Source: an uncultured Collinsella sp. (GTDB taxonomy: Bacteria > Actinomycetota > Coriobacteriia > Coriobacteriales > Coriobacteriaceae). From it: DNA of 64,000 nucleotides. Both the position numbers and the translations under genes were made by a program. The notes beneath the pieces were generated by a model that worked only from the letters and a program-made list of their open reading frames with translations, ran no database searches and was not told the origin of the DNA. Below, piece after piece: positions 41,563-49,538 of this stretch (the stretch's first letter is position 1; each line of letters begins with the position of its first letter). The stretch covers positions 1 to 64,000 of the forward strand of contig CABUZK010000003.1 in the NCBI GenBank assembly GCA_902496115.1, written 5' to 3'.

Positions 41563-42396
41563 CTAGGCCAGGATGCCGGCCGCGGAGAGGGCGATGCCGC
41601 CCACGATGGCGATCACGAGAAGCCAACCGGTGTTGACGTTCTTCTTGATGAGCCAGTACATAAGGCCAGTGAGGCCAAGGGAGATCATCTGGGGCATCAT
41701 GCCGTCCAGGATGTCCTGGATCACGACAGTGCCCTCAGCGAACTGCAGCGGGGTGGTGGCGCCGATCAGCGTAGCGATCATGCCGCCCACGGACATAAGA
41801 CCCACGATGCCGCAGACATACATGAGCTTCTCCATGAGGTCGCCGCCCTGAAGCTTGCTCAGGTACTCGTGACCGCCCTGATAGCCCATCTTGGCTGCGA
41901 ACCAAGTGATCAGCACAGAGGGGACGATGGAGATGAGCATGGCCAGGATCGGGCCCATGATGGAGCCCTGCTGAGCCAGCTGAACGCCCAGACCAAAGGC
42001 GATAACGCGGATGGTGCCCTGGAAGAAGGAGTCACCGATGCCGGAAAGCGGACCCATGAGGGAGGTCTTGACCGCGTTGATCGAATCGGGATCGAAGCTC
42101 TCGGGATCCTTGGCGTACTCCTCCTCCATGGAGGCGGCGAGGCCCAGGATGAAAGCGCTCGTCTGCGGGGTGCAGTTGTAGAACGCCATGTGACGGTGGT
42201 AAGCCTCTTTCTTAGCAGCGAGCTGCTTGGGGTCGGACTCATCCGGATAGAGGCGATCGAGCGTGGGAACCATGCCGTAGAGGAAGCCCATGTTCATCTG
42301 ACGCTCGTAGTTCCAAGAGGCCTGGATGGCCCAGGAGCGCCAGAAGAACTGGCTGACCTTCTTGTTCAGGGACACGTCCTTGGTTGCGGTTGCCAT
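41563..42396 (-). CDS. PTS mannose-family IID component
   Basis: 277 residues from the ATG at 42396 (AGGAGGAACACACT upstream). Conserved IID features: an N-terminal FFWRSWAIQASWNYERQMNM block, GLAASMEEEYAK, SLMGPLSGIGDSFFQGTIRV, and C-terminal hydrophobic helices. It forms the membrane channel of the mannose-type PTS with IIC. Fourth position in the operon IIAB-IIC-IID-SIS. The family call is secure; whether the sugar is mannose or an Amadori compound depends on the SIS partner. Confidence 0.93.
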   Translation of the reverse strand: MATATKDVSLNKKVSQFFWRSWAIQASWNYERQMNMGFLYGMVPTLDRLYPDESDPKQLAAKKEAYHRHMAFYNCTPQTSAFILGLAASMEEEYAKDPESFDPDSINAVKTSLMGPLSGIGDSFFQGTIRVIAFGLGVQLAQQGSIMGPILAMLISIVPSVLITWFAAKMGYQGGHEYLSKLQGGDLMEKLMYVCGIVGLMSVGGMIATLIGATTPLQFAEGTVVIQDILDGMMPQMISLGLTGLMYWLIKKNVNTGWLLVIAIVGGIALSAAGILA

Positions 42397-42409
42397 AGTG
42401 TGTTCCTCC

Positions 42410-43204
42410 TTAGTCTTCGTCGTCTTCGAGCGGATCGTAGTCGGAATCGACACCGGCGGCTGCATGGGAACCGTTGAACTTGAAGCCCATGAAGACGACA
42501 GCCAGGCACACACCGATCAGAGCGACCGCGATGACGGACAGGTTGAGGTAAGCGGCGAGCAGGAAACCGATGAACAGGAACGGAGTCATACCCTTCTTGA
42601 TCATCATGGTGAGCAGCAGGGCCAAGCCGTAGGCGGTCATGATCTTGGTCGAAACGTTAAGACCAGTGGACAGCCACTCGGGAACCATGTTGACGATGGC
42701 CTGAACCAGGTCGGTGCCAACAAAGACGGCGAGGAAGATCGGCAGGAAGTACATGACGGCGTACAGACCGGAGCCGGCGCAGATGTGCATGCGGTAGGCG
42801 GTCTTGAACTTTCCGTTATCGATCGCGCTATCTGCCACATGGGTAAGGGCGGCGATGATGGAACGGAACACGATGCCGAGGAGCTGACCCAGGACGGCGA
42901 CCGGGATGGCGATCGTCATGGCGGTCTCGGCGGAAGCATCGGTCAGGCACGCAAAGGCAGCGGCCACGATGCCGCCCAGGACCATATCGGGCGGAACGGC
43001 GGCGCCGACCTGCACCAGGCCCATGGACACGAGCTCGACGGCGGCACCGACGGCAAGGCCGGTGGGCACATCGCCCAGCAGCAGACCGACGAGCGTAGCG
43101 CCAACGAGGGGCTGCTCGAAGTTAAGACGACCGAGCAGGCGGGAGTCCCACATGCAGAACACGCCGACGAGGCCGACGAGCACCGCACTGATGAACGTAT
43201 TCAT
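42410..43204 (-). CDS. PTS mannose-family IIC component
   Basis: 264 residues, with eight or so membrane helices. The start reads MNTFISAVLVGLVGVFCMWD, then the conserved EQPLVGATLVGLLLGDVPTGL and GAAVELVSMGLVQVGAAVPPD, both signatures of the sorbose/mannose-type IIC. AAGGAGAAGGGT precedes the ATG. The short acidic C-terminus (DSDYDPLEDDED) is cytoplasmic. It lies 13 bp before IID and 36 bp after IIAB. Confidence 0.94.
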   Translation of the reverse strand: MNTFISAVLVGLVGVFCMWDSRLLGRLNFEQPLVGATLVGLLLGDVPTGLAVGAAVELVSMGLVQVGAAVPPDMVLGGIVAAAFACLTDASAETAMTIAIPVAVLGQLLGIVFRSIIAALTHVADSAIDNGKFKTAYRMHICAGSGLYAVMYFLPIFLAVFVGTDLVQAIVNMVPEWLSTGLNVSTKIMTAYGLALLLTMMIKKGMTPFLFIGFLLAAYLNLSVIAVALIGVCLAVVFMGFKFNGSHAAAGVDSDYDPLEDDED

Positions 43205-43240
43205 ACCCTTCTCCTTTCAGTCAGGCAAAAGCCTGGTTGA

Positions 43241-44164
43241 TTACAGCTTGGCGTCGATGTCGACGCTCTGATACGTAGGGGTCTGCTGGACGTAGAGCTT
43301 AATGCCCATGTCGAGCAGCTGGTTGACGTCGGCCTTCTGGGTGGCGTCGAGGAAGACGGAGCTGTCCTTGCCGCCGACCTGATCGGCACCGTCGTGGTTG
43401 GCGGTGGCGCCCAGGTTGATGGCGTCGAGCTTGTAGCCCTGGCAGAACTGCAGCATCTCGGCAGTGTTGCCAAAGACGAACATGACGCGCTCGCCGAGGG
43501 TGTTGAGCTTGTCCATCTTGGCGAGGGCACGCTCGACGGTGAAGACGTTCAGGCGCACGCCCTGGGGCTTGGCCAGCTTAAGAGCGCCCTTCTTGATGTC
43601 ATCGTTGGCGGCAGCGTTGTCGACGACGATGATGCGCTCGGCCTGAACCTTGGTGGTCCAGGTAAAGACGACCTGGCCGTGCAGCAGACGGTAGTCAAGA
43701 CGTGCGAGGACGATCTTAGCGGGACCGGAGCTGTGACGGGGCGCCTTGGCCTTCTTGGCGGGAGCCGCGGCAGCCTCGACCGGTGCGTTGGGGTTGGTCA
43801 GACCGGTGCGGGCCTCGTTGATGAGGGCCGCGAGCTCGGCGCCCTTGACGGGGACGGGGCTCATAGCGAGCGTGAGCGCCAGCGGGATGTTGAAACCGCT
43901 GACAACCGTGAACTTCGTGCCGTTCTTGGAAAGCTCGACCATGTTGTTGTTGACCGAGCTGCCGAGCATATCGGTCAGCACATAGACGGTGTCGTCCGCG
44001 TTGAACGTGGCGATCATGGCGTCCACCTTATTGGTGATGGGCTCCTTGTCGTCACGAGCAAGCGACACGACGTGGACGTTCGACACGTCGCCGAGAACCA
44101 TCTCGAGCGTGTCTTTGGCGCCTGCGGCCAGGCCGCCATGAGATGCGAGAATGATCTGATTCAT
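43241..44164 (-). CDS. PTS mannose-family IIA-IIB fusion protein
   Basis: 307 residues. The IIA domain (1-125) carries the phosphoryl-accepting His9 in ILASHGGLA. An Ala/Pro/Lys linker (126-147) leads to the IIB domain with RLDYRLLHGQV (His162) and a C-terminal VQQTPTYQSVDIDAK. This two-domain arrangement resembles E. coli ManX. It passes phosphate from HPr to sugar at IIC/IID. GGAGG lies before the ATG. First gene of the PTS operon, with a candidate GntR operator at 44192-44210. Confidence 0.94.
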   Translation of the reverse strand: MNQIILASHGGLAAGAKDTLEMVLGDVSNVHVVSLARDDKEPITNKVDAMIATFNADDTVYVLTDMLGSSVNNNMVELSKNGTKFTVVSGFNIPLALTLAMSPVPVKGAELAALINEARTGLTNPNAPVEAAAAPAKKAKAPRHSSGPAKIVLARLDYRLLHGQVVFTWTTKVQAERIIVVDNAAANDDIKKGALKLAKPQGVRLNVFTVERALAKMDKLNTLGERVMFVFGNTAEMLQFCQGYKLDAINLGATANHDGADQVGGKDSSVFLDATQKADVNQLLDMGIKLYVQQTPTYQSVDIDAKL

Positions 44165-44191
44165 CTTGCCTCCTCCTTTTCGTTATGGTCA

Positions 44192-44210
44192 TTATAACGT
44201 CTTATACGTT
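44192..44210. promoter_or_regulatory. Operator-like site upstream of the PTS operon
   Basis: TTATAACGTCTTATACGTT, similar to sites before the GntR gene (38049) and before the EamA gene (45471). Confidence 0.5.
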
Positions 44211-44347
44211 GCTTATATTGCTAATTAGTATAAAGACCGTTCGCGGGTGAAAATCGACCGTTGACGGGTTTAACGTACTCGAAACGTTGGGGCTGGGTTG
44301 GCCGGCGCTGACTGGATAACCCCAGGTCGGACACCGCGCGCAATCCC

Positions 44348-45430
44348 CTATCGCACGAAGTACCAGGGGCTTTCCTGCACGGTGGGCTCCAGCGCGATGC
44401 CGGTGCGCTCCTTAAACAGATCCATGTCCTGCGATTTCTCCGTCCACCACGCGTTGGGCTTAAAGGTCATGCTCTCAACAACATGACCGACAAACACACT
44501 GTTGCGCAGCTTGGAGAAGTCGGTGTTCATGATCAGGATGGACGCGAGCACCAGCACGATGCCCAGGACCTTGATCGCGCCGGCGGGCTCAGCGTAGATG
44601 CCAATGCCCACCAGTACGGTGACGACCGTCTCGAAAGACATTACGACGGGAACTTTCGACGTCTCGAGCCCCATGGACAGACCCTGCATATATAAGATGT
44701 AAGCCACGGCTGTGGGGATGAGTCCAAAGCCAAGGAACAGCAGCAGCAGCTGTGGCGACATTGCCGCGGCGACATCCGGCCACGGAGCCGCGATAGCCGC
44801 CATAACCGCACCGCCAAAAACAAAGCCCCAAAACGTGACAGCCAGCGGGTGGACTGTCTTGGTTGCTATCCGGCTAAACACCGCGAGCGACGCACCGCAA
44901 AGGCCCGCAATCACGCCCGACGTGACGCCCCAAACCGAAAAATGAAAACCGGAAAGGTCGCCATTGGTCACTGCAAGCACGCAGCCAACGATGTTAAAGA
45001 CAATGGCGACGAGCTTGTTGGGGGTCACGTCCTCGCGATAAAGCACGCGGCCGAGCACGACGCCAAACACCGGCGAGGTATAGAGCAGCACCGAGGCCGT
45101 GGACATGCCCACCTCGCCCATGCACTCGTAATAGCAGGTGTTGGCGGCGGCCAGGCCGACAATACCGACAAGCGCGCAGGGAACAAGCTCTTTAGGGCTT
45201 GCCTTGAACAGTGCCAGCGGACCCTGAGCCACGGTAGACCCCTCACCCGGACGGCAGCCCATAAACATCAGGACCGGCGCCAAGATAAGCGCTCCGACCA
45301 ACAAGCGAAAGGCAGCCATGCTCTGGGACGAAACGCCCATGGCCGAGATGCCGTTTACAAAGATTCCGATGCTGCCCCACATAAGCGCGGCAATCAGCAC
45401 CAGCACATAGCCCAGATTGCTTTTCTTCAA
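44348..45430 (-). CDS. EamA/DMT-family transporter, near the PTS operon
   Basis: 360 residues from a TTG start at 45430, chosen because GAGGAGG lies five bases upstream; the GTG at 45466 has no site. Ten membrane helices, with ALMWGSIGIFVNG in repeat 1 and a conserved PVVMSFETVVTVLVGIGIYAEP in repeat 2. The C-terminal 40 residues are hydrophilic. It shares an operator-like TATAACG element with the PTS operon and the GntR gene, suggesting a place in the same regulon, perhaps export of the amine or amino acid freed by the deglycase (inference). Confidence 0.85.
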   Translation of the reverse strand: MKKSNLGYVLVLIAALMWGSIGIFVNGISAMGVSSQSMAAFRLLVGALILAPVLMFMGCRPGEGSTVAQGPLALFKASPKELVPCALVGIVGLAAANTCYYECMGEVGMSTASVLLYTSPVFGVVLGRVLYREDVTPNKLVAIVFNIVGCVLAVTNGDLSGFHFSVWGVTSGVIAGLCGASLAVFSRIATKTVHPLAVTFWGFVFGGAVMAAIAAPWPDVAAAMSPQLLLLFLGFGLIPTAVAYILYMQGLSMGLETSKVPVVMSFETVVTVLVGIGIYAEPAGAIKVLGIVLVLASILIMNTDFSKLRNSVFVGHVVESMTFKPNAWWTEKSQDMDLFKERTGIALEPTVQESPWYFVR

Positions 45431-45470
45431 CGCAGCCTCCTCGGTATTGTTTCCAATATGTTTCACACTA

Positions 45471-45489
45471 CGTTATAGTCGTTATATAC
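45471..45489. promoter_or_regulatory. Operator-like site upstream of the EamA gene
   Basis: CGTTATAGTCGTTATATAC; its complement GTATATAACGACTATAACG matches the sites at 38049 and 44192. Confidence 0.5.
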
Positions 45490-45534
45490 ATTTTTCAAGA
45501 CACAAATCGGCGAACGAGGAAATGATTCCCAGGA

Positions 45535-45753
45535 GTGTCCCCAAGTGCCGGCACAAAAGGAACGTCCCCAAGTGCCAACCACGGCAACGCCGACGTTTTG
45601 GCAATGTCAGCGAGCGCCCGTCATTTGAGCCAAGGTGCCGTGAAATGAAAAGGCGCTGACCTTCTGGTCGCGCCTTTGAAATTGAACGGCAGATTGGCCA
45701 AATGCCGGGTGCGCAGCGTCGGCCGGTCCGCCGTTCGGTAGAACGGCGGAACC
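45535..45753. repeat. Palindromic intergenic repeat, family A copy 3
   Basis: Two GTCCCCAAGTGCC units (45538 and 45565) lead into the hairpin: CATTTG/CAAATG and CCCG/CGGG outer stems, CCAA/TTGG, TGCCGT/ACGGCA, AAGGCGC/GCGCCTT and GACC-TTCT-GGTC. Every lower stem differs from copies 1 and 2 yet still pairs. A final hairpin TCCGCCGTTC/GAACGGCGGA matches copy 2. It ends nine bases before the next stop codon. Confidence 0.85.
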
Positions 45754-45761
45754 AATATCCC

Positions 45762-46754
45762 CTAGTAGTCGAGCTTCCACATGTAACGGCGCGTCATGTA
45801 GTCCTTGTGGGTGACGGCAGAGAGCGCGCGCATGTACACGTTGTTGAGGATCGGCGCAAAGATCAGGTGGTTGAAGTACTCGCTCACGCTGTCCTTGATG
45901 TCGTTGAGGCCGAGCTCCTTGGCGTCGAGCTGATAGACGCGCTCGCCACCGTACTGGTTGACGAAGCGGATGCCGCGCTCGTCGTTGCAGCGGCTGCGGC
46001 CGACGCTGATGAGCTGGAACAGCGAGGTGCGCTTGTCCAGAATCTCGAAGGGGCCGTGGAAGAAGTCGCAGGTGTTGATGGTGCAGGAGTCGATCTGCAG
46101 CATCTCCTGCACGTTGCAGATGCTAAAGACGTAGGCGGCACCAAAGAGCGGGCCCTGAGCCATGACGTTGATGCAGGGCTTGTCGGCGTTCTGCTCGGCC
46201 CACTTGGCAGCGAGCGGACGAGTGTACTCGACGGCCTTGCGATAGATAGGGTCGACCAAGTCGAAGGCGGCCATGGCGGTCTCGTACTCGGCATAGCCCT
46301 CGGTCTGCTGCGTAAGCTCCATGGCGATCATGGTCACGACGGCGGAGTTGGTGCGGCCCATGCAGGACTCGTCGACGGCCAGGCTGTCATACTGGATCTT
46401 GTAGTCGCAGACCTCGGTGAGGCCGGACTCGTCAACATAGATGGCGATGGTGCTGGCGCCGTGGTCCTTGGCGACCTGTGCGGCGACGATGGTCTCCTTG
46501 GTGCCGCGCATGGACACGACGACGGCCAGAGTGTTCTCGTTGACATAGGCGGGCGTGGCGTGCACGAACTCGTTGCTGGTGTAGCTGGAGCTCACGACCT
46601 GCGTGGCCTCGTGCTCCATAAAGTACTGGGCAGGATAGTTGCCGCCGTTGGATCCGCCGGCGCCAATCCACACGACGCGCTTGATGCCGCCCTTGTCTGC
46701 CTTGTCAGCCAAAACCTGGGAGACGACATCCTTAACCTGTTCCTGAGTAGTCAT
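45762..46754 (-). CDS. SIS domain protein, fructosamine/glucosamine-6-P deglycase-like (3 of 3)
   Basis: 330 residues. WIGAGGSNGGNYPAQYFME and VSMRGTKETIVAA are the first SIS domain; AQGPLFGAAYVFSI and CDFFHGPFEILD the second; TRRYMWKLDY ends the protein. GAAAGG lies upstream of the ATG. It diverges from the GntR gene at 46962 with a shared 208-bp control region carrying a direct 20-bp repeat. It has no PTS gene of its own in the window, so it may act on a substrate brought in by the neighbouring PTS. Substrate not determined. Confidence 0.83.
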   Translation of the reverse strand: MTTQEQVKDVVSQVLADKADKGGIKRVVWIGAGGSNGGNYPAQYFMEHEATQVVSSSYTSNEFVHATPAYVNENTLAVVVSMRGTKETIVAAQVAKDHGASTIAIYVDESGLTEVCDYKIQYDSLAVDESCMGRTNSAVVTMIAMELTQQTEGYAEYETAMAAFDLVDPIYRKAVEYTRPLAAKWAEQNADKPCINVMAQGPLFGAAYVFSICNVQEMLQIDSCTINTCDFFHGPFEILDKRTSLFQLISVGRSRCNDERGIRFVNQYGGERVYQLDAKELGLNDIKDSVSEYFNHLIFAPILNNVYMRALSAVTHKDYMTRRYMWKLDY

Positions 46755-46796
46755 CGTGCATCAGCCTTTCTTCTTCGTTTGATGCTCATCACAGGC

Positions 46797-46955
46797 ATAC
46801 AAGTTACATACATGTTTTGGTTATGTCGACTAGTTGTATGCTATATTTGTCTTAGAAATTTTGCTGATGCGGTTTTCGATAACTGGCTACCAGCGGTTTT
46901 GTTGTTGTATTGAATACATGCTTGATTAGATTCGCATACAGGTTAGATACAGGTT
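46797..46955. promoter_or_regulatory. Two 20-bp operator-like direct repeats between SIS 3 and GntR 3
   Basis: ATACAAGTTACATACATGTT (46797-46816) and ATACAGGTTAGATACAGGTT (46936-46955) differ at four bases and are 139 bp apart, each close to one of the two divergent starts. The spacer is AT-rich and probably holds both promoters. Confidence 0.6.
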
Positions 46956-46961
46956 GATCGC

Positions 46962-47684
46962 ATGAACGCTTCGTCTAAAAAGAAACTGGCCCAATACGAG
47001 CGCTTGGCGGGCATGCTGCGCGACCGCATCGCCGCCGGCGTCTACGCACGCGAGGACAAGCTGCCGTCCGAGATGGAACTCATGGACGAATCGGGGCTGT
47101 CGCGCAGCACCGTACGCCATGCCCTTAAGGTACTAGCTGATGAGGGTCTGGTTCGCACCGAGCGCGGGCGCGGCGCCTTTGTGGCCGACACGCCGGCACT
47201 CCACGAGAACAATCTGGTGTTTTCGAGCTATACGGCGCAGGTCCAGGGTCAGGGCATGAAGCCCACCACGCGCACGGTGGACTCGGGCTTTGCCAAGGCC
47301 GCGGGCAATGCGGCCAGGTTTTTTGATGTCGCCGTGGGCAGCAAGCTCGTCAAACTTGTCCGCCTGCGTTATCTGGACGATGCGCCACTGTGCCTGGAGA
47401 CCACCTATCTACCACCGAGCTTTGAAGCACTCATCGACCGCGATATCAACGGTTCGCTCTACGCCACGCTGCGCCAAGAATTCCATCGCGCGCCGGCACA
47501 GGGGCATAAGACCTTTGAGGTGTGCTACGCCTCGCAAAACGAGGCGTTTTTGCTCAACGTCAAGCGCGGGCAGGCGCTGATCCTGATCACCGACTACGTC
47601 TACGACACCGACGGCCGCCCGCTCCATGTCTCCAAGCGCATCCAGCGCACCGACCGCGCCAAATACACCGAGCCCATCGGCTAA
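46962..47684 (+). CDS. GntR/HutC-family regulator with UTRA domain (3 of 3)
   Basis: 240 residues. YERLAGMLRDRIAAGVY, SEMELMDESGLSRSTVRHALKVL and TERGRGAFVAD give the winged helix; the UTRA domain follows (residues 85-235), ending HVSKRIQRTDRAKYTEPIG. The ribosome site is weak. It is transcribed divergently from the third SIS gene and the repeated motif between them is the likely operator, so it probably controls both. Confidence 0.92.
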   Translation: MNASSKKKLAQYERLAGMLRDRIAAGVYAREDKLPSEMELMDESGLSRSTVRHALKVLADEGLVRTERGRGAFVADTPALHENNLVFSSYTAQVQGQGMKPTTRTVDSGFAKAAGNAARFFDVAVGSKLVKLVRLRYLDDAPLCLETTYLPPSFEALIDRDINGSLYATLRQEFHRAPAQGHKTFEVCYASQNEAFLLNVKRGQALILITDYVYDTDGRPLHVSKRIQRTDRAKYTEPIG

Positions 47685-47691
47685 CCAATCG

Positions 47692-47809
47692 AAAACCACC
47701 ACAATGGGGACAGGCACCTTTGTGGTGGTTTTTAGGGTTAACGCGCCAAAAACGATCGATTTTTAAGAGAAACCACCACAAAGGTGCCTGTCCCCATTGT
47801 GGTGGTTTT
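47692..47809. repeat. 40-bp perfect inverted repeat (family C)
   Basis: Arms 47692-47731 and 47770-47809 are exact complements; each arm is itself nearly palindromic, starting AAAACCACCACAATGG and ending GTGGTGGTTT. The loop is 38 bases. The right arm includes the TAA stop of the GNAT gene. A decayed relative with ACCACCAC and GGTGGTTT lies at 29740-29800. Confidence 0.85.
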
Positions 47810-48389
47810 AGGCGAGAAGGTCGGGGAACCAGGTTGGCTTGGGTTGGTTGGGTGTGCGCTCGGCTAGGACCAGTTCCATCCAGCACATGTCGTACCAGCG
47901 GCCGAACTTTTGGGCACAGCGGTCGAAGGCGCCCACCAGGCGATATCCCATATGGGCATGGAAGTCCTGACTGTTATGCGTCAGATACTCGTCGTCCTTG
48001 TCGTGCGGCACGGCGATGAGGGCGCACATGTTGGTGATGCCCATCGCGATCAGGCATTGCTTGAGCGCGTCATGCAGCTTGCGGCCCAGTCCGCCATGAC
48101 GCACGTCGCGCGCCAGGTAGATCGACGTCTCGACCGACCAGTCATATGCCTCGCGGCTGTTAAGCGGACTCACATAGGCATAGCCTACCGGATGCCCGTC
48201 CAGCTCCATCACCAAATACGGATAGCGCCTGAGCGTACGCTCGATGCGCCCGGCGAACTCCTCAACGCTCGGCACCTCGTATTCGCAGGTAATCGCCGTC
48301 TGGCGCACATACGGCTCATAGATAGCAAGCAACGCCGACGCGTCTTCGGGCGTCGCCAGGCGGATCGTCGGCTCGGACATCTCGGTCAT
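47808..48389 (-). CDS. GNAT family N-acetyltransferase (PAT-like)
   Basis: 193 residues from the ATG at 48389 (AGAAGGG four bases upstream; an ATG three codons later is possible). The order PTIRLATPEDASALLAIYEPYV, TAITCEYEVPS and the acetyl-CoA pyrophosphate loop RDVRHGGLGRKLHDAL, then GITNMCALIAVPHD and FHAHMGYRLVG, fits the phosphinothricin/methionine-sulfoximine acetyltransferase branch. These acetylate small amines or glutamine-synthetase inhibitors. Its stop codon lies inside repeat C. Confidence 0.88.
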   Translation of the reverse strand: MTEMSEPTIRLATPEDASALLAIYEPYVRQTAITCEYEVPSVEEFAGRIERTLRRYPYLVMELDGHPVGYAYVSPLNSREAYDWSVETSIYLARDVRHGGLGRKLHDALKQCLIAMGITNMCALIAVPHDKDDEYLTHNSQDFHAHMGYRLVGAFDRCAQKFGRWYDMCWMELVLAERTPNQPKPTWFPDLLA

Positions 48390-48405
48390 ACAACCCTTCT
48401 CCCCC

Positions 48406-48449
48406 AAAAGCAAAGGCCGCCCTGCGCCAAATCCAAGCGCAAGGCGGCC
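48406..48449 (-). terminator. Terminator of the threonine aldolase gene
   Basis: GGCCGCC-TGCGC pairs with GCGCA-GGCGGCC with one mismatch each side, followed on the minus strand by TTTGCTTTTG. Confidence 0.75.
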
Positions 48450-48467
48450 CCTCGTCATTACATCAGG

Positions 48468-49493
48468 CTACAGGACAGCCGCCAACGCGTCGATATCCTC
48501 CTGTGTCGTGGCCCAGCTGGTGCAAAAACGCACCACCGTGTGGGTTTCGTCGTACTTTTCCCAGTACTCGATCGCCGCATGCTCGCGAATGCGGGCCATG
48601 TCCTCGTTGGGCAGAATCACAAACTGCTGGTTGGTCGGCGTCTCCAAAAAGAACTGGTAACCGCGCTCGTGCAGCACACGGCGTAGCGCCTGGGCCGTCT
48701 CGATCGCCTGTCGACCAATCTCAAAATACAGCCCATCGGTAAAAAGCGCCTCAAACTGCACGCCCGTCAGGCGGCCTTTGGCAAGCAGCGCGCCGTGTTG
48801 CTTAATGCGAGGAATGGGATGCGCCGGGGCGTGCATGCCGCAAAACACCACGGCCTCGCCGCACAGAGCGCCGCACTTGGTGCCGCCGATGTAGAACACG
48901 TCGCACAGCTGCGCCAGCTCGGGCAGGGTAATGTCGCACTCATCGGCCGCCAGCGCATAGGCCAGGCGAGCACCGTCCACAAACAGCGGAATCTCATGCT
49001 TCTGGCACACCGCGTGAATCGCCGCGAGCTCGGCCTTGGAGTACAGTGTGCCATACTCGGTCGATAGGCTCACGTACACGGCACCCGGGAACACCGTGTG
49101 CTCGTAGCTCTCGTTTTCGTAGAACACCTGGATATGGTTCTCGAGGTCCTCGGCGTGCATCTTGCCCTCGTAGCCGGGAATGGTGAGCACCTTGTGGCCG
49201 CCAAACTCGATAGCGCCCGCCTCATGGCAGGCGACGTGGCCAGTCTCGGCAGCAACGACGCCCTCGTAGGGCGCAAGCAGCATGTCGATCACCGTCGCGT
49301 TGGCCTGCGTGCCGCCCACCAGAAAAAACACGTCGGCATCGGGAGCCTGGCAGGCCTCGCGGATAAGCTGCTTGGCACGCTCGGTGTGTGCATCGGTACC
49401 GTAGCCGGGCTGCGGCTCCATATTGGTGTCGACGAGCGCCTGCAGCACTGCCGGATGTGCGCCGTGGGAATAGTCGTTGTTAAACGCGAGCAT
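48468..49493 (-). CDS. Low-specificity L-threonine aldolase family enzyme
   Basis: 341 residues from the ATG at 49493 (AGAGGA six bases upstream). PLP enzyme of the beta-eliminating lyase type: NNDYSHGAHPAVL start, FFLVGGTQANATVID, AETGHVACHEAGAIEFGGHK, FVDGARLAYALA and the PLP lysine in YIGGTKCGALCGE. It cleaves L-threonine (or allo-threonine) to glycine and acetaldehyde. Single gene with a good terminator. An alternative role on other 3-hydroxy amino acids is possible. Confidence 0.93.
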   Translation of the reverse strand: MLAFNNDYSHGAHPAVLQALVDTNMEPQPGYGTDAHTERAKQLIREACQAPDADVFFLVGGTQANATVIDMLLAPYEGVVAAETGHVACHEAGAIEFGGHKVLTIPGYEGKMHAEDLENHIQVFYENESYEHTVFPGAVYVSLSTEYGTLYSKAELAAIHAVCQKHEIPLFVDGARLAYALAADECDITLPELAQLCDVFYIGGTKCGALCGEAVVFCGMHAPAHPIPRIKQHGALLAKGRLTGVQFEALFTDGLYFEIGRQAIETAQALRRVLHERGYQFFLETPTNQQFVILPNEDMARIREHAAIEYWEKYDETHTVVRFCTSWATTQEDIDALAAVL

Positions 49494-49538
49494 GGCAATC
49501 CTCTCTAGCCGGGCACGGGCCCGATGATTCAAACGGAG

